A DNA stretch of 64,000 nt from Metallyticus violacea (taxonomy: Eukaryota; Arthropoda; Insecta; Mantodea; Metallyticidae), in NCBI GenBank assembly GCA_030762175.1, contig CM060830.1:49871001-49935000 (forward strand), in the 5' to 3' direction. The position numbers were made by a program, and so were the translations under genes. This document shows, piece after piece, positions 1-9,942 of the stretch (its first letter is position 1; every line of letters begins with the position of its first letter). The notes beneath the pieces are model-generated. The model was not told the origin of the DNA. It saw nothing but the letters and a program-made list of their open reading frames with translations, and did not search any database.

Positions 1-514
1 CCAGGAATTCTCCGACCCAAGAAATGTCTTGCTGCTCCATCTGTGGACAAGCAGATGATCGCCGTCTTTTGGGGCATTTCGTCCACACTGCTAATGAACT
101 AACTTCCTTTTTACACGACTTAGACGCAGGATTCAGCAACGGCGTGGTCGACAGGGTAACTTCTATGTCAATCGTGCCCCCACACCAGCACACTTCGACT
201 GCAAAATTTGCAGCATCCACCATAGTCACCGGATTTCGCTCCGTCTGGTTATGCCTTGTTCGACAACATGAAGGATTCGTCGCGAGGTAAAAATTTCGGC
301 AACAATGAGGAAATTAAGGTAGCTGTCCACGAATGGTGGCGTAGTTTTCCCAAATGATTTCACTACCCATAATGAAGTTACTAGGAAGATGGCAACGTGT
401 ATTGACGTTGATAAGAAGTATAAGAGAAGTCCCATTTGCATTGAATTATGTTACACAATAAATAAAGTACAAAAATACTATTGTAAATCATTTACAAACG
501 CCACTCGCGTCTAA
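1..514 (+). pseudogene. Mariner-like transposase, 3' fragment, frameshifted
   Basis: The window opens inside a decayed mariner (Tc1/mariner superfamily, DDE/D cut-and-paste transposase). Frame 1 gives a stretch ending K-Q-M-I-A-V-F-W, like the family's K-V-M-A-T-V-F-W-D block. Further on come remnants of the region between the second and third catalytic acids, then E-E-I-K-V-A-V-H-E-W-W and, after frame changes, K-L-L-G-R-W-Q and C-I-D-V-D-K-K-Y, which correspond to the usual K-L-x-x-R-W-x-K-C-I ... G-D-Y-V-E-K C-terminus. Stops at the end of the first block and single-base shifts near 345 and 390 break it. The copy at 34552-35040 is clearly homologous from the same block through about 490, including a 3' tail just past the stop, so both belong to one subfamily. 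The 5' part lies outside the window. Confidence 0.75.
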
Positions 515-779
515 GTAATAAATTGTTTCAGTAAAACTGTAATGTTACACAAAATAAATTGTTTTTTTCATTCTACAACATTTTTTTTTTAATCTGTCCA
601 AATTCAAAGAAAAACAACAGTCCAGGTTACCAGACAATGATACAAAACAAAACATGAGATAACGACTGAATTCTCTATAACATTTAAATGTCTTAATGTA
701 TAGGTATCGCTTGAAATTTCAAAGTGAGGGTGATGCTTTTTGCGTATGTTTGTTTAAGCATGCACCGTTGCAATTAAAC
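515..779. other. AT-rich spacer
   Basis: No coding signal or recognised repeat. Several T-runs. The segment 775-800 contains the reverse complement of a motif found in the tandem array that follows (the GCTTGCTATTTAC block at 967), so the array may start with a small inverted unit. Confidence 0.4.
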
Positions 780-1260
780 ATACCTGTAAATAGCAAGCTT
801 CACAAACTATTTGCAGATATGTTTAAACATATTATTATTTAACACTTACGACTAATAAATATATGTGTAAATTGTCTTTCCCCCCCCCCCCCCATAGTTT
901 AACATGGTCATTAAGTTAAAAAAACTGTATGACGTTCTTTAAATATTTTTAATTTGCACTTTTTTGCTTGCTATTTACAAGTATGTTTAACTATATTATT
1001 ATTTAACGTTTATATGACTAATAAATATAATATAGGTGTAAATTGTCTTTTTTTTCCCCATGGTTTTGCCCATTCTATTAAGTTAACAAATTTTATGGCG
1101 TGCTTTACGTGTTTTTAATTTGCACTTTTTGCTTGCTATTCATATGACTAATAAATATAAATTGTCTTTATTCCTTCTAGTTTTGCACAGTCTATTAAGT
1201 TAGCAAATGTTATGATGTTCTTCAAATGTTTTTAATTTACATTTTTTTTTTTTTTTTTTT
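780..1260. repeat. Degenerate tandem array, about 166-bp unit, three copies
   Basis: Three successive blocks share the order GACTAATAAATAT, GTAAATTGTCTTT, a homopolymer or T/C run, a TAGTTTTGC-like motif, ATTAAGTTAACAAA, TATGACGTTCTT and TTTTTAATTTGCAC followed by GCTTGCTAT. The anchor GACTAATAAAT occurs at 850, 1016 and 1146, giving steps of 166 and 130. The shorter step is explained by loss of about 37 bases (the TTACAAGTATGTTTAAC part) before copy 3. Copy 1 carries a C14 run at 880-893, where copies 2 and 3 have T-rich or mixed sequence. Copy 3 ends in a long T run near 1241-1265. Confidence 0.75.
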
Positions 1261-1302
1261 TTTTTGCAATTGGCCATTTTTTTAACGTTTGTTGTTAATT
1301 AT

Positions 1303-1443
1303 GTATTTGAATATCAATAATATTTTGTATAATAATCAATCCGTTTGGTTCCCGCTTTCACAAGCACATATGTGTATTTGAATATCAATAATATTTTGTA
1401 TAATAATCAATCCGTTTGGTTCCCGCTTTCACAAGCACATATG
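1303..1443. repeat. Perfect 71-bp tandem duplication
   Basis: The unit beginning GTATTTGAATATCAATAATA at 1303 starts again at 1374 and is identical through the end of CAAGCACATATG, diverging only at 1444. Two adjacent identical copies point to a recent local duplication or a slippage or assembly event. No coding content is seen. Confidence 0.92.
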
Positions 1444-2479
1444 GGCGAGTCCTAGTATTTTAAAGTAGCGTAATGAAGTTTGTTCAATTTTAATTTCTGC
1501 TTGAAAAACTGTCTGGTTTCTCACCCTTCTGTGCTCGTATCCTACTGTTGTTGTCATTTGTACACTCTGTATTCTTGTTTGATACAAAGTCTCAAAGATT
1601 CTTGATATTCTGTAGAAACTAAAAATGCTACTTCTTGCCGTTGCCGTAATTTCCTGCACGGTAAATGTGATGGAACATTTCCTGTTTTTTTAGAGTTACT
1701 GTTTGTTTTGTTTTTAATTTTTCTGCTTTCCTCTATTGTGGATTTTTATGCTTCTATGGGACTATAATGTAAATCTGCTGTCTGTGTGTATCATAGCTTT
1801 CTTACAGCTATGTTGATTGATAGGGGGTTAGGGGGTGACTTTTAAAATGAATCAATATTCATTTTAAACTTCCTCTTCAATATCGAAATTATTTTTATTT
1901 AAATAGCAATGGCAAATTTTGTAATGAAAATCCTGTATTACGATTTTAAATAGGTTAGTAATGGTAAATAAGTATATGTAATGTTGCTTTCTTAAATTTT
2001 TTTAGATTTGCATAGTGTGAAAATTGCAATTTTTTTTTTTTTTGTTAAAGGAATTTTTAAATAAATTTTGTAGAAATATTTATTTTTTTATAAATCTGAC
2101 ATTTTGCTTATAGGGTTGAAATTCCAAAAGGTTTTCTTTTATTAATTGTTTAATATCTTGCAGTGATTTGCATTTATTTATTTATTTATTTATTCATTAT
2201 ATGATATTTTAAGACCAAATATAAGGAAAATAAAGTATTGGCCTAATTTTCTGAAATCAAAGTTTTGCAATACGCTATCTATTTTATTCCGCTAGAATAT
2301 TATCATCTCACCTTGCATATACTCTCATAGCATTTTACAAGGTGACTGTGATGACGGTAACGAACAAATGAGCATATATTTCGGAAATAATATCTGAAAT
2401 AAAGTACTGAACAATTGCAACGATGTTGGGTACTGCTATAAGGTTTAAGGCACAAATTAAACTGTTTAATAAGAATGGC
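1444..2479. other. AT-rich sequence upstream of the promoter patch
   Basis: No transposon motif or exon was recognised. It has a short (ATTT)n tract at about 2170-2194 and several T-runs. The longest open frame (1429-1659, minus, 76 codons) looks accidental. Base composition changes sharply to GC-rich at about 2480. Confidence 0.4.
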
Positions 2480-3199
2480 TGCCCCCCTACTCCGCGTTTC
2501 GAGGCAGCGCAACGAAGGAACGCAGCCGCACAGATATCAGAACTGACGACACGAGGCCACCCGAAGTAGAGATCGTCATCGCTCGGGATTCGTGACGCAG
2601 TATGACGTCAGAGGAAAGGAGCTCTCTTGCCCGAGCAGCGATATCGTTCAATAAAATCCATTGCGGGGCCGCCAGTCTCACATCGAGTCTCACGGCGGTT
2701 GGAAGTGTGTGAAAGGTGGCCCTCCCCCCGCGAGTGAAGTTATAAGTTTTTCGTTGTTCTTCCTCTTCTGTCGTCCCTCTCTTCTTCTTCTTCGGGAACC
2801 GGGAGGCAGCAGTTAGCCGACACTCCATGTCAAACAAGTGCGCGTCAAGTGCCGAGTGAGTTGCGGGGAGACAGAACAACTTGGAAAGTTGGCCGACCTG
2901 TTTCGTTCCATGCTAGTTTCACGTCGCGGCGATAGCTGTAACCAAGGAAACCTGGAAAGCTTACGACGATCACTCGCGAAGCACCTCATTCATCGGCAGA
3001 AGAAGATTGTAGCCGTTTGTAAGATATCCCCGCATATTTTTACCCATCTTCTCTGATCAACCATTATCGAGCACCTACCAGTGCTGCCCTCTGTCCCACT
3101 CGTTCCGAATCTGTCCGCCTTCGCCGCCACTAGTTTCGTTTCCCTCCCCTTTCCCCTCTAGTTCATTTTCCCCGCCTTCACCTTTTCGCTGTTATACAG
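2480..3199 (+). promoter_or_regulatory. CpG-rich promoter-like region with probable 5' untranslated exon
   Basis: From about 2480 the sequence switches from strongly AT-rich to GC-rich with many CpG dinucleotides, which is unusual in this window and typical of a broadly used arthropod promoter. A perfect CREB/ATF palindrome TGACGTCA lies at 2603-2610. No TATA box is evident. A possible splice donor (GTAAGA) at 3019-3024 and a strong acceptor (long pyrimidine tract, then TTATACAG) ending at 3199 suggest a short 5'UTR intron at 3019-3199. The donor is weak at its exon side (TTT before GT), so the intron is tentative. Open frames on both strands here (for example 2838-3056 +, 2487-2879 -) match no known protein and may only reflect the low stop density of GC-rich DNA. 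Confidence 0.55.
2603..2610. promoter_or_regulatory. Consensus CRE palindrome TGACGTCA
   Basis: A perfect 8-bp CREB/ATF-type site inside the CpG-rich patch, about 0.9 kb upstream of the start codon at 3482. Three more copies occur in the window (14192-14199, 36764-36771, 52629-52636). About one is expected by chance, so only the promoter-located one deserves weight. Confidence 0.35.
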
Positions 3200-3349
3200 G
3201 GGCCTTAACGACGGATCCAGTGAAGTCGGAGAGATCGCGAGAGCAGCTGCAGGGAGTGCGTTTAGTGTGTGTGTGCGCGTGTGTGTGAACTCCTGAGGAA
3301 AAAAATAAGAAAAAAACTTCCGCCGAATTCTGACCAAATAACAAACTCT

Positions 3350-3417
3350 ATGAGATAACCTCTTCAGAAGTAACCTATTTCGGGGGTGTGGGTACTGGCT
3401 CTATGAGTGATACCTAA
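3350..3417 (+). promoter_or_regulatory. Two very short upstream open reading frames in the 5' leader
   Basis: ATG-AGA-TAA at 3350-3358 and ATG-AGT-GAT-ACC-TAA at 3403-3417 lie between the putative acceptor at 3199 and the main start at 3482. If this leader is in the mRNA, ribosomes would meet both before the main start. Minimal uORFs of this kind usually lower or condition translation. Confidence 0.4.
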
Positions 3418-3481
3418 AGCTACGCCGAGGAGGAATAAATACCGAGTTTTGTGCTAGTGAAAGAAGCTCAACTTTACCACC

Positions 3482-3496
3482 ATGCCGGCCGATAAG
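3482..3496 (+). CDS. First coding exon segment (M-P-A-D-K) of an unrecognised host gene
   Basis: The ATG at 3482 has a good animal initiation context (ACCACC before ATG). The same frame meets a TGA at 3458-3460, so translation cannot start further upstream in this exon. After five codons comes AAG|GTTAGT, a good donor, with GT at 3497-3498. Exon 2 would then be about 3200-3496, starting after the acceptor TTATACAG. Read through, the frame closes after 24 codons, which supports splicing. Five residues are too few to name the protein, and no downstream exon was recognised in the remaining 60 kb, so the first intron is long or the gene continues beyond the window. Alternative: a short non-coding or 24-codon transcript. 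Confidence 0.5.
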
Positions 3497-4341
3497 GTTA
3501 GTGCTGTAAATAGAATTTATATACCCTCGCACCTGTACAAACATGCTTGTGTGTAACCCTGCTGTTTAAAAGCCACTTTGCTGTACAGTGCTGGTAATAA
3601 GTGATGTGCCCTTTTGATAGTGTACAAGCGCTTTTTTCCCTTTTCTTTTCCCCTTGATATTATCGCAATAACTTGTATTTTTTATTTCTACTCTTGCTGC
3701 TTAGACATGCTTTTGATTGCCGTTAAGGCGTAGCTGCCAAGTGCTGCTCACCAATGCGGTTGTTTGTACTGCTAAAAGTTCGTGAAGAAGATATTTTAAA
3801 CGTAATCGTAAAACAGCACTTTTTTACACATTTAATTACAAATGGCATACTAATGGAGCTTTCGCTTGTTTTATGACCTCGTAGCTTCGGTTCACCTGTG
3901 GTTATTAAGGCTAAAATCTTTTACGCTTTTCAACTGTTATTCACAGCTGTCCGGGGCGTGGCTATCGGAAACTCCGAAATAGAGCTAGCTTGTGGCTAAT
4001 TTTGATCTCTCTGGCCCACAAGTAACACTATTGTGTGCATTCCCACACCACAGAAATAATTACATGATATCGTCACATGAGGAGCGGAAACTGCTGGTTA
4101 AAAGTAGCACGATGCGAAAAATAGTTTATTACGTCATTCTTAGTAATTTGTAGCCATATTTTAAATCATAAGCGTAATTTTGAAAGTGTTTGTAGATAGC
4201 ATTTTTATTTCTCTCATAGAGTATGTCAGTGTTGCTTTTGCTGAACTTAATTAATCCCCATTACCAATTTTGTTTGCGCTTTTGCACTTTGTAATTAGTG
4301 CATAGTATTAATAAATAAGTTTAGAAATTGATTGAAAACGC

Positions 4342-4379
<38 letters not shown>

Positions 4380-5644
4380 TCCAAAACCAAGGCATGATAT
4401 TTAAACCCTCCTCCAATTGCATTTAGTACTGTTAGTGATGCTTTTCGTTCGTAGGGTTATCCTTTTTCGCAGAAAATCAAATTATTTTGTGTGCGAACCG
4501 CTTCCCGCATCTTTGGCGACCGGCCAACGGGCTTAAAATTGCCGGCTTAAAGACGGATTTTCTTTTCTTCTTTTTTTTTTTAAACAGTGTTTCATACAAT
4601 TTAGAATCCTGATGTAGGAGCGCAGGCTCTACATTTGAGCTTATTATCATTTTTATATTCTAGGAAATCTATCGAATCGAATTTTAACGACAACGATACC
4701 ATGCTTGGGAATAAAGTATTAAAACATTTTAATTAAATTGTTTCTTTCTTAATTATATGATGGTAGGAAAACACCTACGACTTAATATAAAATATATTTA
4801 ATGTTTTTTAATCAAAGATATTTTAAGAATAAAGTGGAGAAATCCCAAGTTTTACAAAAGTAGTAAGATCTTATGTTTTATGCTACGGTTTAAAGGAATG
4901 TAAACGTTTGATATCATGTCAGCTATTGCCAATATAAATTGGCGACAGATCGACTGCTCTGTTTGCACCCAAGGTGTTCGTAGATATCGCGAGGTTTCAC
5001 CTGCGCTCTTATCAGGCAAATTGCCCAGGTGATAGTCGAATCTAACTCCAGGTGGTTTACACTGACCATTTAAATGCACAAGAACAGGTTTCATTGTTTC
5101 CAACAGGACGCTTTTGGACCTTTATGAGAACTTTGTACCTTTTGCATGTCGAAATGGATCACTTACCAACATCCTCCATACACCCGCGAACCGAGACATT
5201 TTATATCCTGGATTAATCTTTTCAGAAAATTATCGATATTAATAGAAGATCGATAGTATTCCCTAATTGAACCAAAGCTTCCGGAGAACAGTTGAATATA
5301 TGCAGTTGAATTTTCAGTTACAAAAGCTGCCATAAGTTTGCATGTTTATATTTATTTATTATTAAAGTGAAATTACGCCGTCTAAATAAACAAAATTTCC
5401 AAACACCAGTTGTTCCAAAACATATTACCGAAGAAAAGACACATTGAATGTAACTTACCAAAGCATGTGAACGAAAGAGGCGATTAGGGACACGAAAATA
5501 CAATTTATTATTTTTGTATAAAAAAACAAAAGTGAATAAACAGAAAAATACTGAATTTTAAATTTAATGTAATCTCTAGCATAATTTTAAGTTGTGATAA
5601 CGTGCTACATTCAAGATGTTTACATAGTTTGAGACAAAAGTTCT
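3497..5644 (+). other. Presumed start of first intron, no gene seen
   Basis: It follows the donor at 3497. It contains a (TTA)n microsatellite at 4346-4379 and AT-rich single-copy-looking sequence. The open frame at 4852-5103 (minus, 83 codons) has no recognised motif. No transposon signature was found. Confidence 0.4.
4346..4379. repeat. (TTA)n microsatellite
   Basis: About 11 uninterrupted TTA units. Confidence 0.95.
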
Positions 5645-5790
5645 TCAAAGCGTCTGCGATTCCCACGCGGCGAGCCCGGGGTCGATTCCCGGTTGCGTTA
5701 GTTACCTAACAGGTTTTTCAATCAGTTCTGCGGGTGAATGCCCGGGAAACTTAAGGCACAGTCCCCTGAACTTATTCTTCAGTTCGCGGT
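5645..5790 (+). repeat. tRNA-headed SINE, family C, first of two adjacent copies
   Basis: It has a pol III B-box-like block GGGGTCGATTCCCGG at about 5678, then GTTACCTAACAGGTTTTTCA and G-GGTGAATGCCCGGG, which correspond to body elements of the next copy and of the copy at 36870-37015. The A box is poorly preserved. Its end abuts the head of the next copy. Confidence 0.5.
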
Positions 5791-5950
5791 GCGTCCACCT
5801 CGCGTCTAGTCATTTACGGCTGCTAATCCAGAGGTTCTGGGTTTGATTCCCGGTCAGTTTAAGGTATTTTTCGGATTTTTACCCTACCTGTGAATGCCAG
5901 ATAACTTAAACAATTTACGTTAATTAGGTATCAATCCACAGATGACGGAA
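5791..5950 (+). repeat. tRNA-headed SINE, family C, second copy
   Basis: The head contains CTAGTCATTTACGGCTGC (A-box region) and GGGTTTGATTCCCGGTC (B box). The body has GGTATTTTTCGGATTTTTACC, then CTGTGAATGCCAGATAACTT, and it ends ATCCACAGATGACGGA. The minus-strand copy at 36870-37015 shares the GTGAATGCCAGATA block and a CTACAGATGTCGCG ending, so this is a dispersed family, not a tRNA gene. Confidence 0.6.
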
Positions 5951-6429
5951 CATAAATGACGATTCTTATACAAGTACTGTACTATCAGTAAGTGATTCGT
6001 ATCACGTGGTTTCTGAACAAAGGCTTAAGTTTTTTATTTTTCACAATATTCTAAAAGGAAAAATTATATAGGTAGCCTTTAATATTTTCTGCAGCTCTGA
6101 AACATGGTGAGCCGTGCTGCATCCTGTTGCCATCTCAGAATAAACCCCACTCATATTATAGAAACAGCTAATATGTAGTTTAAGTGTTTCTTGATTATGT
6201 GCATCTTATTTCTTCACACTATCACATGCCTTTCGCCAGGTTAGTGTACCCTGGTGCCACTTTTTGTTCTGCTCTTGATGCAAGGATAAAATAAATATTC
6301 TATTTAGCTCGTTAATTATTAACATTTAACCTCTATCTTATTGTTTCCCTCTTGAAGACACTATTGTCTCCATATTTTGCACAATTTGTAAAGCAACCAC
6401 TACTTTCAAAGTTCCGAAGCAAAGTGACA

Positions 6430-7150
6430 TATGACTAAGTGGAGGGAAGTGTTGCAACCAGGTCTAGGATTCCACGTGGAGTTGATTCGTAACTGCCAAA
6501 ACAAACCCTAGCAAATGATGGGACAAGGAATGCAATTTATTGGAGGAAATTGCTACCACAGTAGCCCTTTGTCTTCTACGATATAGCTACCACTTGTTTA
6601 TCAAATAATTGCCGCATGTTCCTATAATAACATCTCAGGATATCGTTCGCTGATAACTTATTCTTTCAGAAAAGAATAGCCCCATATTCCGACCGTTCAG
6701 TTTAAATGAAGATTAGTCCGTCCATAGAATGTCTTTTTACAAGTCATTATCAGGTTCATGTCGCACGAGGAACATTTTTCGAACTACGAAAGACGACTTT
6801 TCGGATTATTTCATATTTGTCAAAACTTTGGTCGATAATATGGCCTAGTTTTTCCGTCGTAGCTGCTCGTGGTTGACCACTTTACCACAAGTACATAATA
6901 GATCCTGTTTGCCCAAATTTCTTATTTCACAGTCTGCTATCACCAATTTTGTATTCTTAATTCTACCAATGTTGTGATATAAATACACATAGCGCTGTGG
7001 TTAATGTGCGAATTATTTGCAAGAAACACGTGCAATCGCAGATAGCAAAATCGACAATGGCAATCAAATGTAGCGCATAAGACGCCAGCAACGAGATAAA
7101 ACGCCATGGTTGTAGTTTTACATTAAAGCTCTTGACAAAGTGCGTTATAC
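6430..7150 (-). pseudogene. DUF4817-type Tc1/mariner-superfamily transposase, broken
   Basis: Read on the minus strand, the piece near 6860-6940 gives F-G-Q-T-G-S-I-M ... S-G-Q-P-R-A-A-T-T-E, which fits the helix-turn-helix linker of DUF4817-containing transposases (R-E-T-G-S-V ... G-R-P-R). Further on, around 6690-6735, comes D-I-L-W-T-D-stop-S-S-F-K-L-N-G, matching the first catalytic block W-T-D-E-x-x-F-x-L-N-G with the Glu codon now TAA. Then follow remnants of the H-V-I-I-G region. Several frame changes are needed and the region after the first Asp is short, so the second and third catalytic acids are missing. The N-terminal limit near 7150 is approximate. Confidence 0.5.
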
Positions 7151-7159
7151 ACAACACAA

Positions 7160-8655
7160 TAATTCAATATAAGTTATCGGCGGCTTGCGGCAGCATAAAG
7201 CCGGGGTGCACAACTTTACCAGTGCTACTGCTGAATAGAGGTTTATCGCAAGATTTTAAAATCTTAAAAGCTAGAATTAACACTCATACATATGTACTTG
7301 CACACACACACACAAAAGAATGAGGAAAAGATAGAGAGAATTTACTACAAATATGTACTAACGTTCGATTCTAATTAAATCCTGTAATCTGCAGAATGAA
7401 GTCTGTCTCCACAGCAAGCATTGTACATTTCCCATGTTTTGAAATCACAATTTGATTCAAATTAATACTTGGAATTTATCTACCCAGTTATTCAATTTCG
7501 GTTTTCTCTTCCAATAATTACAAAGAAAAAGGCGTAGAATGTAAGGCAACTACTTCACGAATTTACACGAAACTTCACCAGTCTACCATTTAGCAACAAC
7601 TGACAATCGGTGATGGAGAACGTCACAGCGGAACTGATTGACCCAAGAAGTCAGAAAGTGTATATAAAATTAAATGTCATTTCTATCAGATATGTCTTTT
7701 CGTGCTTTCTAACGTGCCAGTACCTTGAAACTATCCTTCCTATTAAACACATTAGTTCACAGAGTTTGTCGGTGAAATGCTATTACACTCTAATAAGATC
7801 GTTTAGATGAAGGAAACTTACGGGCAGTCAAGATAGGAGAAAGCTATTTAAATGATGTTTTAGTTCCCCCCCCCCTACCCCAGAAAAACAAAATTAGCAA
7901 CAGTAGCTCTTAAACAGATATAAAGAACAAGAAGAAGAAGAAGCACTTGACTTCTAACGTTTACTATAAGGGCTTCCTGAGCAACAGTTTCACTAATCTT
8001 GATCGTAATTCTTCCTGGTGAGAGACCAAGCTTCCAGGATCTGGGAAACGACCTTATTTTGGAAATCATGACTCTTAATCTCCCCTTGTTGCTGTTTTAC
8101 CAGTTCTTCAGAAACACCCAGATCGAGAACTGCTGCTTGGATATAAAAATAAAAGATGTCCAGAGTTTTACATTGGTGATTTCATATATTTCACCTTCTT
8201 AACCTTCTGTCCTTACTTTGGAATTTCAAATCATACCTTAGGATATTTACATTTTAAAGAGGATTCAATTGTTATTCTATCTTGTCCTGACAACCTGAAG
8301 TTATTGTTGAGCTTGATCAGAATAAAAGCACGAAAACTGCGGAATATTTTATGTAATAGTTGTATTTTGGTAATAAATTGTATCAAAATGATGTGTAACA
8401 TATTAGATGATTTAAACACATTAAAAAAAATTTAACATACACATATTATTAATTCGTTTGCTTTTTTGTGGCCCAAAAACACAACACTATATGAACACAC
8501 TGGTTAATTTTCACTGCTTTATAGAACAAGTCTTTTTAATGTCTGGGCATAGAATCTTTTTAAAAAAAGTTAATCGCTGTAAACCTAACAAGCCTTTTTC
8601 AATTAATCAGGTGATACACTGTCTCGGTTTTGTAAAATGAAACTTTTCTGTAGTT
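7160..8655. other. No gene seen
   Basis: AT-rich sequence with a short (CA)n tract at about 7302-7315 and a C-run at about 7867-7875. The open frames between 7610 and 8640 are short and overlap on both strands without a recognisable product. Confidence 0.4.
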
Positions 8656-8659
8656 TTTC

Positions 8660-9190
8660 AAAACATTCAAATTCAACATTTTTCAAAAATGTTCTCTCTA
8701 CACAGCATGAAGTCTTCGATAAAGCCACCACTGCTGGTCCCCATAGTAAATCGTCTGTAGCTGCAGATACATTTTTCATCGTTGCAAGCAGAATCTTGGT
8801 GAGCTTTGAAATTGTGTCAGTGATGTATCATATAGAGCTAAAGATTCCAATGTCTCTTCCGCTTTGATCATGTAGGCCGCAAAGAAGTAGACGCTCTCAT
8901 CTTGGCTTTCTGCTGGCCAGAGGATGGATATTGCGTCTCTGGCGGAGCTGTGGTTTGTGTTATCCAGCATCTTGCATAATATGAGGTGGGGGTTCAGCAA
9001 GTTCTCTGTCCACCACGACCTTAATGATGAAACGAGCACACCTATCGGTGGTCTCATCTCTGAAAAGCAGATGTTACAGTCCTGTAGTTATGTTCTGATA
9101 ATTCAATCGTTTCCTGATATAGTTGCAACAACTATTTTGTTCCTTAATGATGATTTGTCTGGTATCTTTCGGCTTGAAGAAATGTATTGA
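8660..9190 (-). pseudogene. hAT / CGGBP1-like transposase-derived fragment
   Basis: The minus-strand reading contains R-D-E-T-T-D-R-C, then (in a shifted frame) N-P-H-L-I-L-C-K-M-L-D-N-T-N-H-S-S-A, I-L-W-P-A-E and A-Y-M-I-K-A-E-E-T-L-E-S-L, followed by S-C-C-V-E-R-T-F near 8700. This order resembles insect hAT-like proteins related to CGGBP1: an E-T-T-D block, L-x-K-T-N-H-S-T, L-W-P, A-A-P-Y-M-V-K-A and a C-terminal V-E-R-S-F. At least two frameshifts and a missing segment between the A-Y-M-I-K-A block and the V-E-R-T-F block make it inactive. The inverted repeat at 58050-58705 looks like the N-terminal part of the same class. Confidence 0.5.
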
Positions 9191-9514
9191 ATACTGGGAT
9201 CTATAGAACATGCTATAGCACATTTGCTGATATTAGCTCCTCTCATATATATTTATTAAAATTGTCTTCTGAAGAGCCAGAAACCCCCGAAAATAGTGGC
9301 TGGGAGCTGGGACTGGATCCTCGATTTCCCGTTATTGCTGCTGGCATGTCTGTAAATTCTTAAATATGATTTTTTGTTACAGCTCACCTGCAGACCTGAC
9401 AACATATAATATTGTTATATTGGTAAAATTCGGATTATTGTCCATTCACTGGTGGATCAATCAACTTTTAAATAGGCCTTCAGTTTGCTAATTACTGATG
9501 ATTTCCGTTCACTA

Positions 9515-9643
9515 ACGTTTAAGGGGGAAAGTGTTCCAGGCTCAAGATTAGGGTACCTCCCCGGCATTTACCATTTATGAGGACAGAGGAAAACCTGGTA
9601 AAAACGCCAATCAGGGAGGAGGGTCCTGGTGGGAATCGTTTGT
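9515..9643 (-). repeat. SINE family B fragment
   Basis: On the plus strand it shows GTGTTCCAGGCTCAAGATTAG, then GGGTACCTCCCCGGCATTTA and GGAGGAGGGTCCTGGTGGGA. These match the family B copies at 43130-43362 (-) and, reverse-complemented, 24370-24650 (+). The tRNA-like head is lost where the family A SINE begins at 9644. Confidence 0.75.
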
Positions 9644-9942
9644 TTGATTTGGTTTATTTATGAACACTCTTTAACATCTCTGGTCATCAACGTCCCATTC
9701 AATTTAATGTTTGAAACAGCCAGTAAATTTTGCTCAGAGGCCTCTTCTTTCAGGCTTGAAGTTCTTTTACGTGCCGTAAATCTAATACACAGGACCCTCA
9801 GCTTTACTTCCCTTCCGAAGATATGCATACTTAGGATTTGTACATCCGAAAAAAAAATCACCGATCCTGGCGGATTCACCGATGAAACCGTGATCTTGGG
9901 TTTACGAGGCAAATATGGTTACCATTACACCACCAGGACCGT
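9644..9942 (-). repeat. SINE family A, near full length
   Basis: It runs 3' to 5' on the plus strand: the tail complement TTTGATTTGGTTTATTTA, then CATCTCTGGTCATCAACGTC, the conserved GCTCAGAGGCCTCTTCTTTC, CTTTACTTCCCTTCCGAAG, and a head with a damaged B box and ATGGTTACCATTACACC (A-box complement). It directly abuts a truncated family B element, so one SINE may have inserted into or next to the other. Confidence 0.85.

Noticed and set aside
2487..2879. 130-codon minus-strand frame in the CpG-rich patch
   Set aside because: It lies antisense to the proposed promoter, matches no known protein, has a Lys/Glu low-complexity centre from a CTTCTTCTT tract, and is expected in GC-rich DNA where stops are rare.
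2838..3056. 72-codon plus-strand frame upstream of the start codon
   Set aside because: No family recognised. It crosses a possible donor at 3019 and is better explained as leader sequence.
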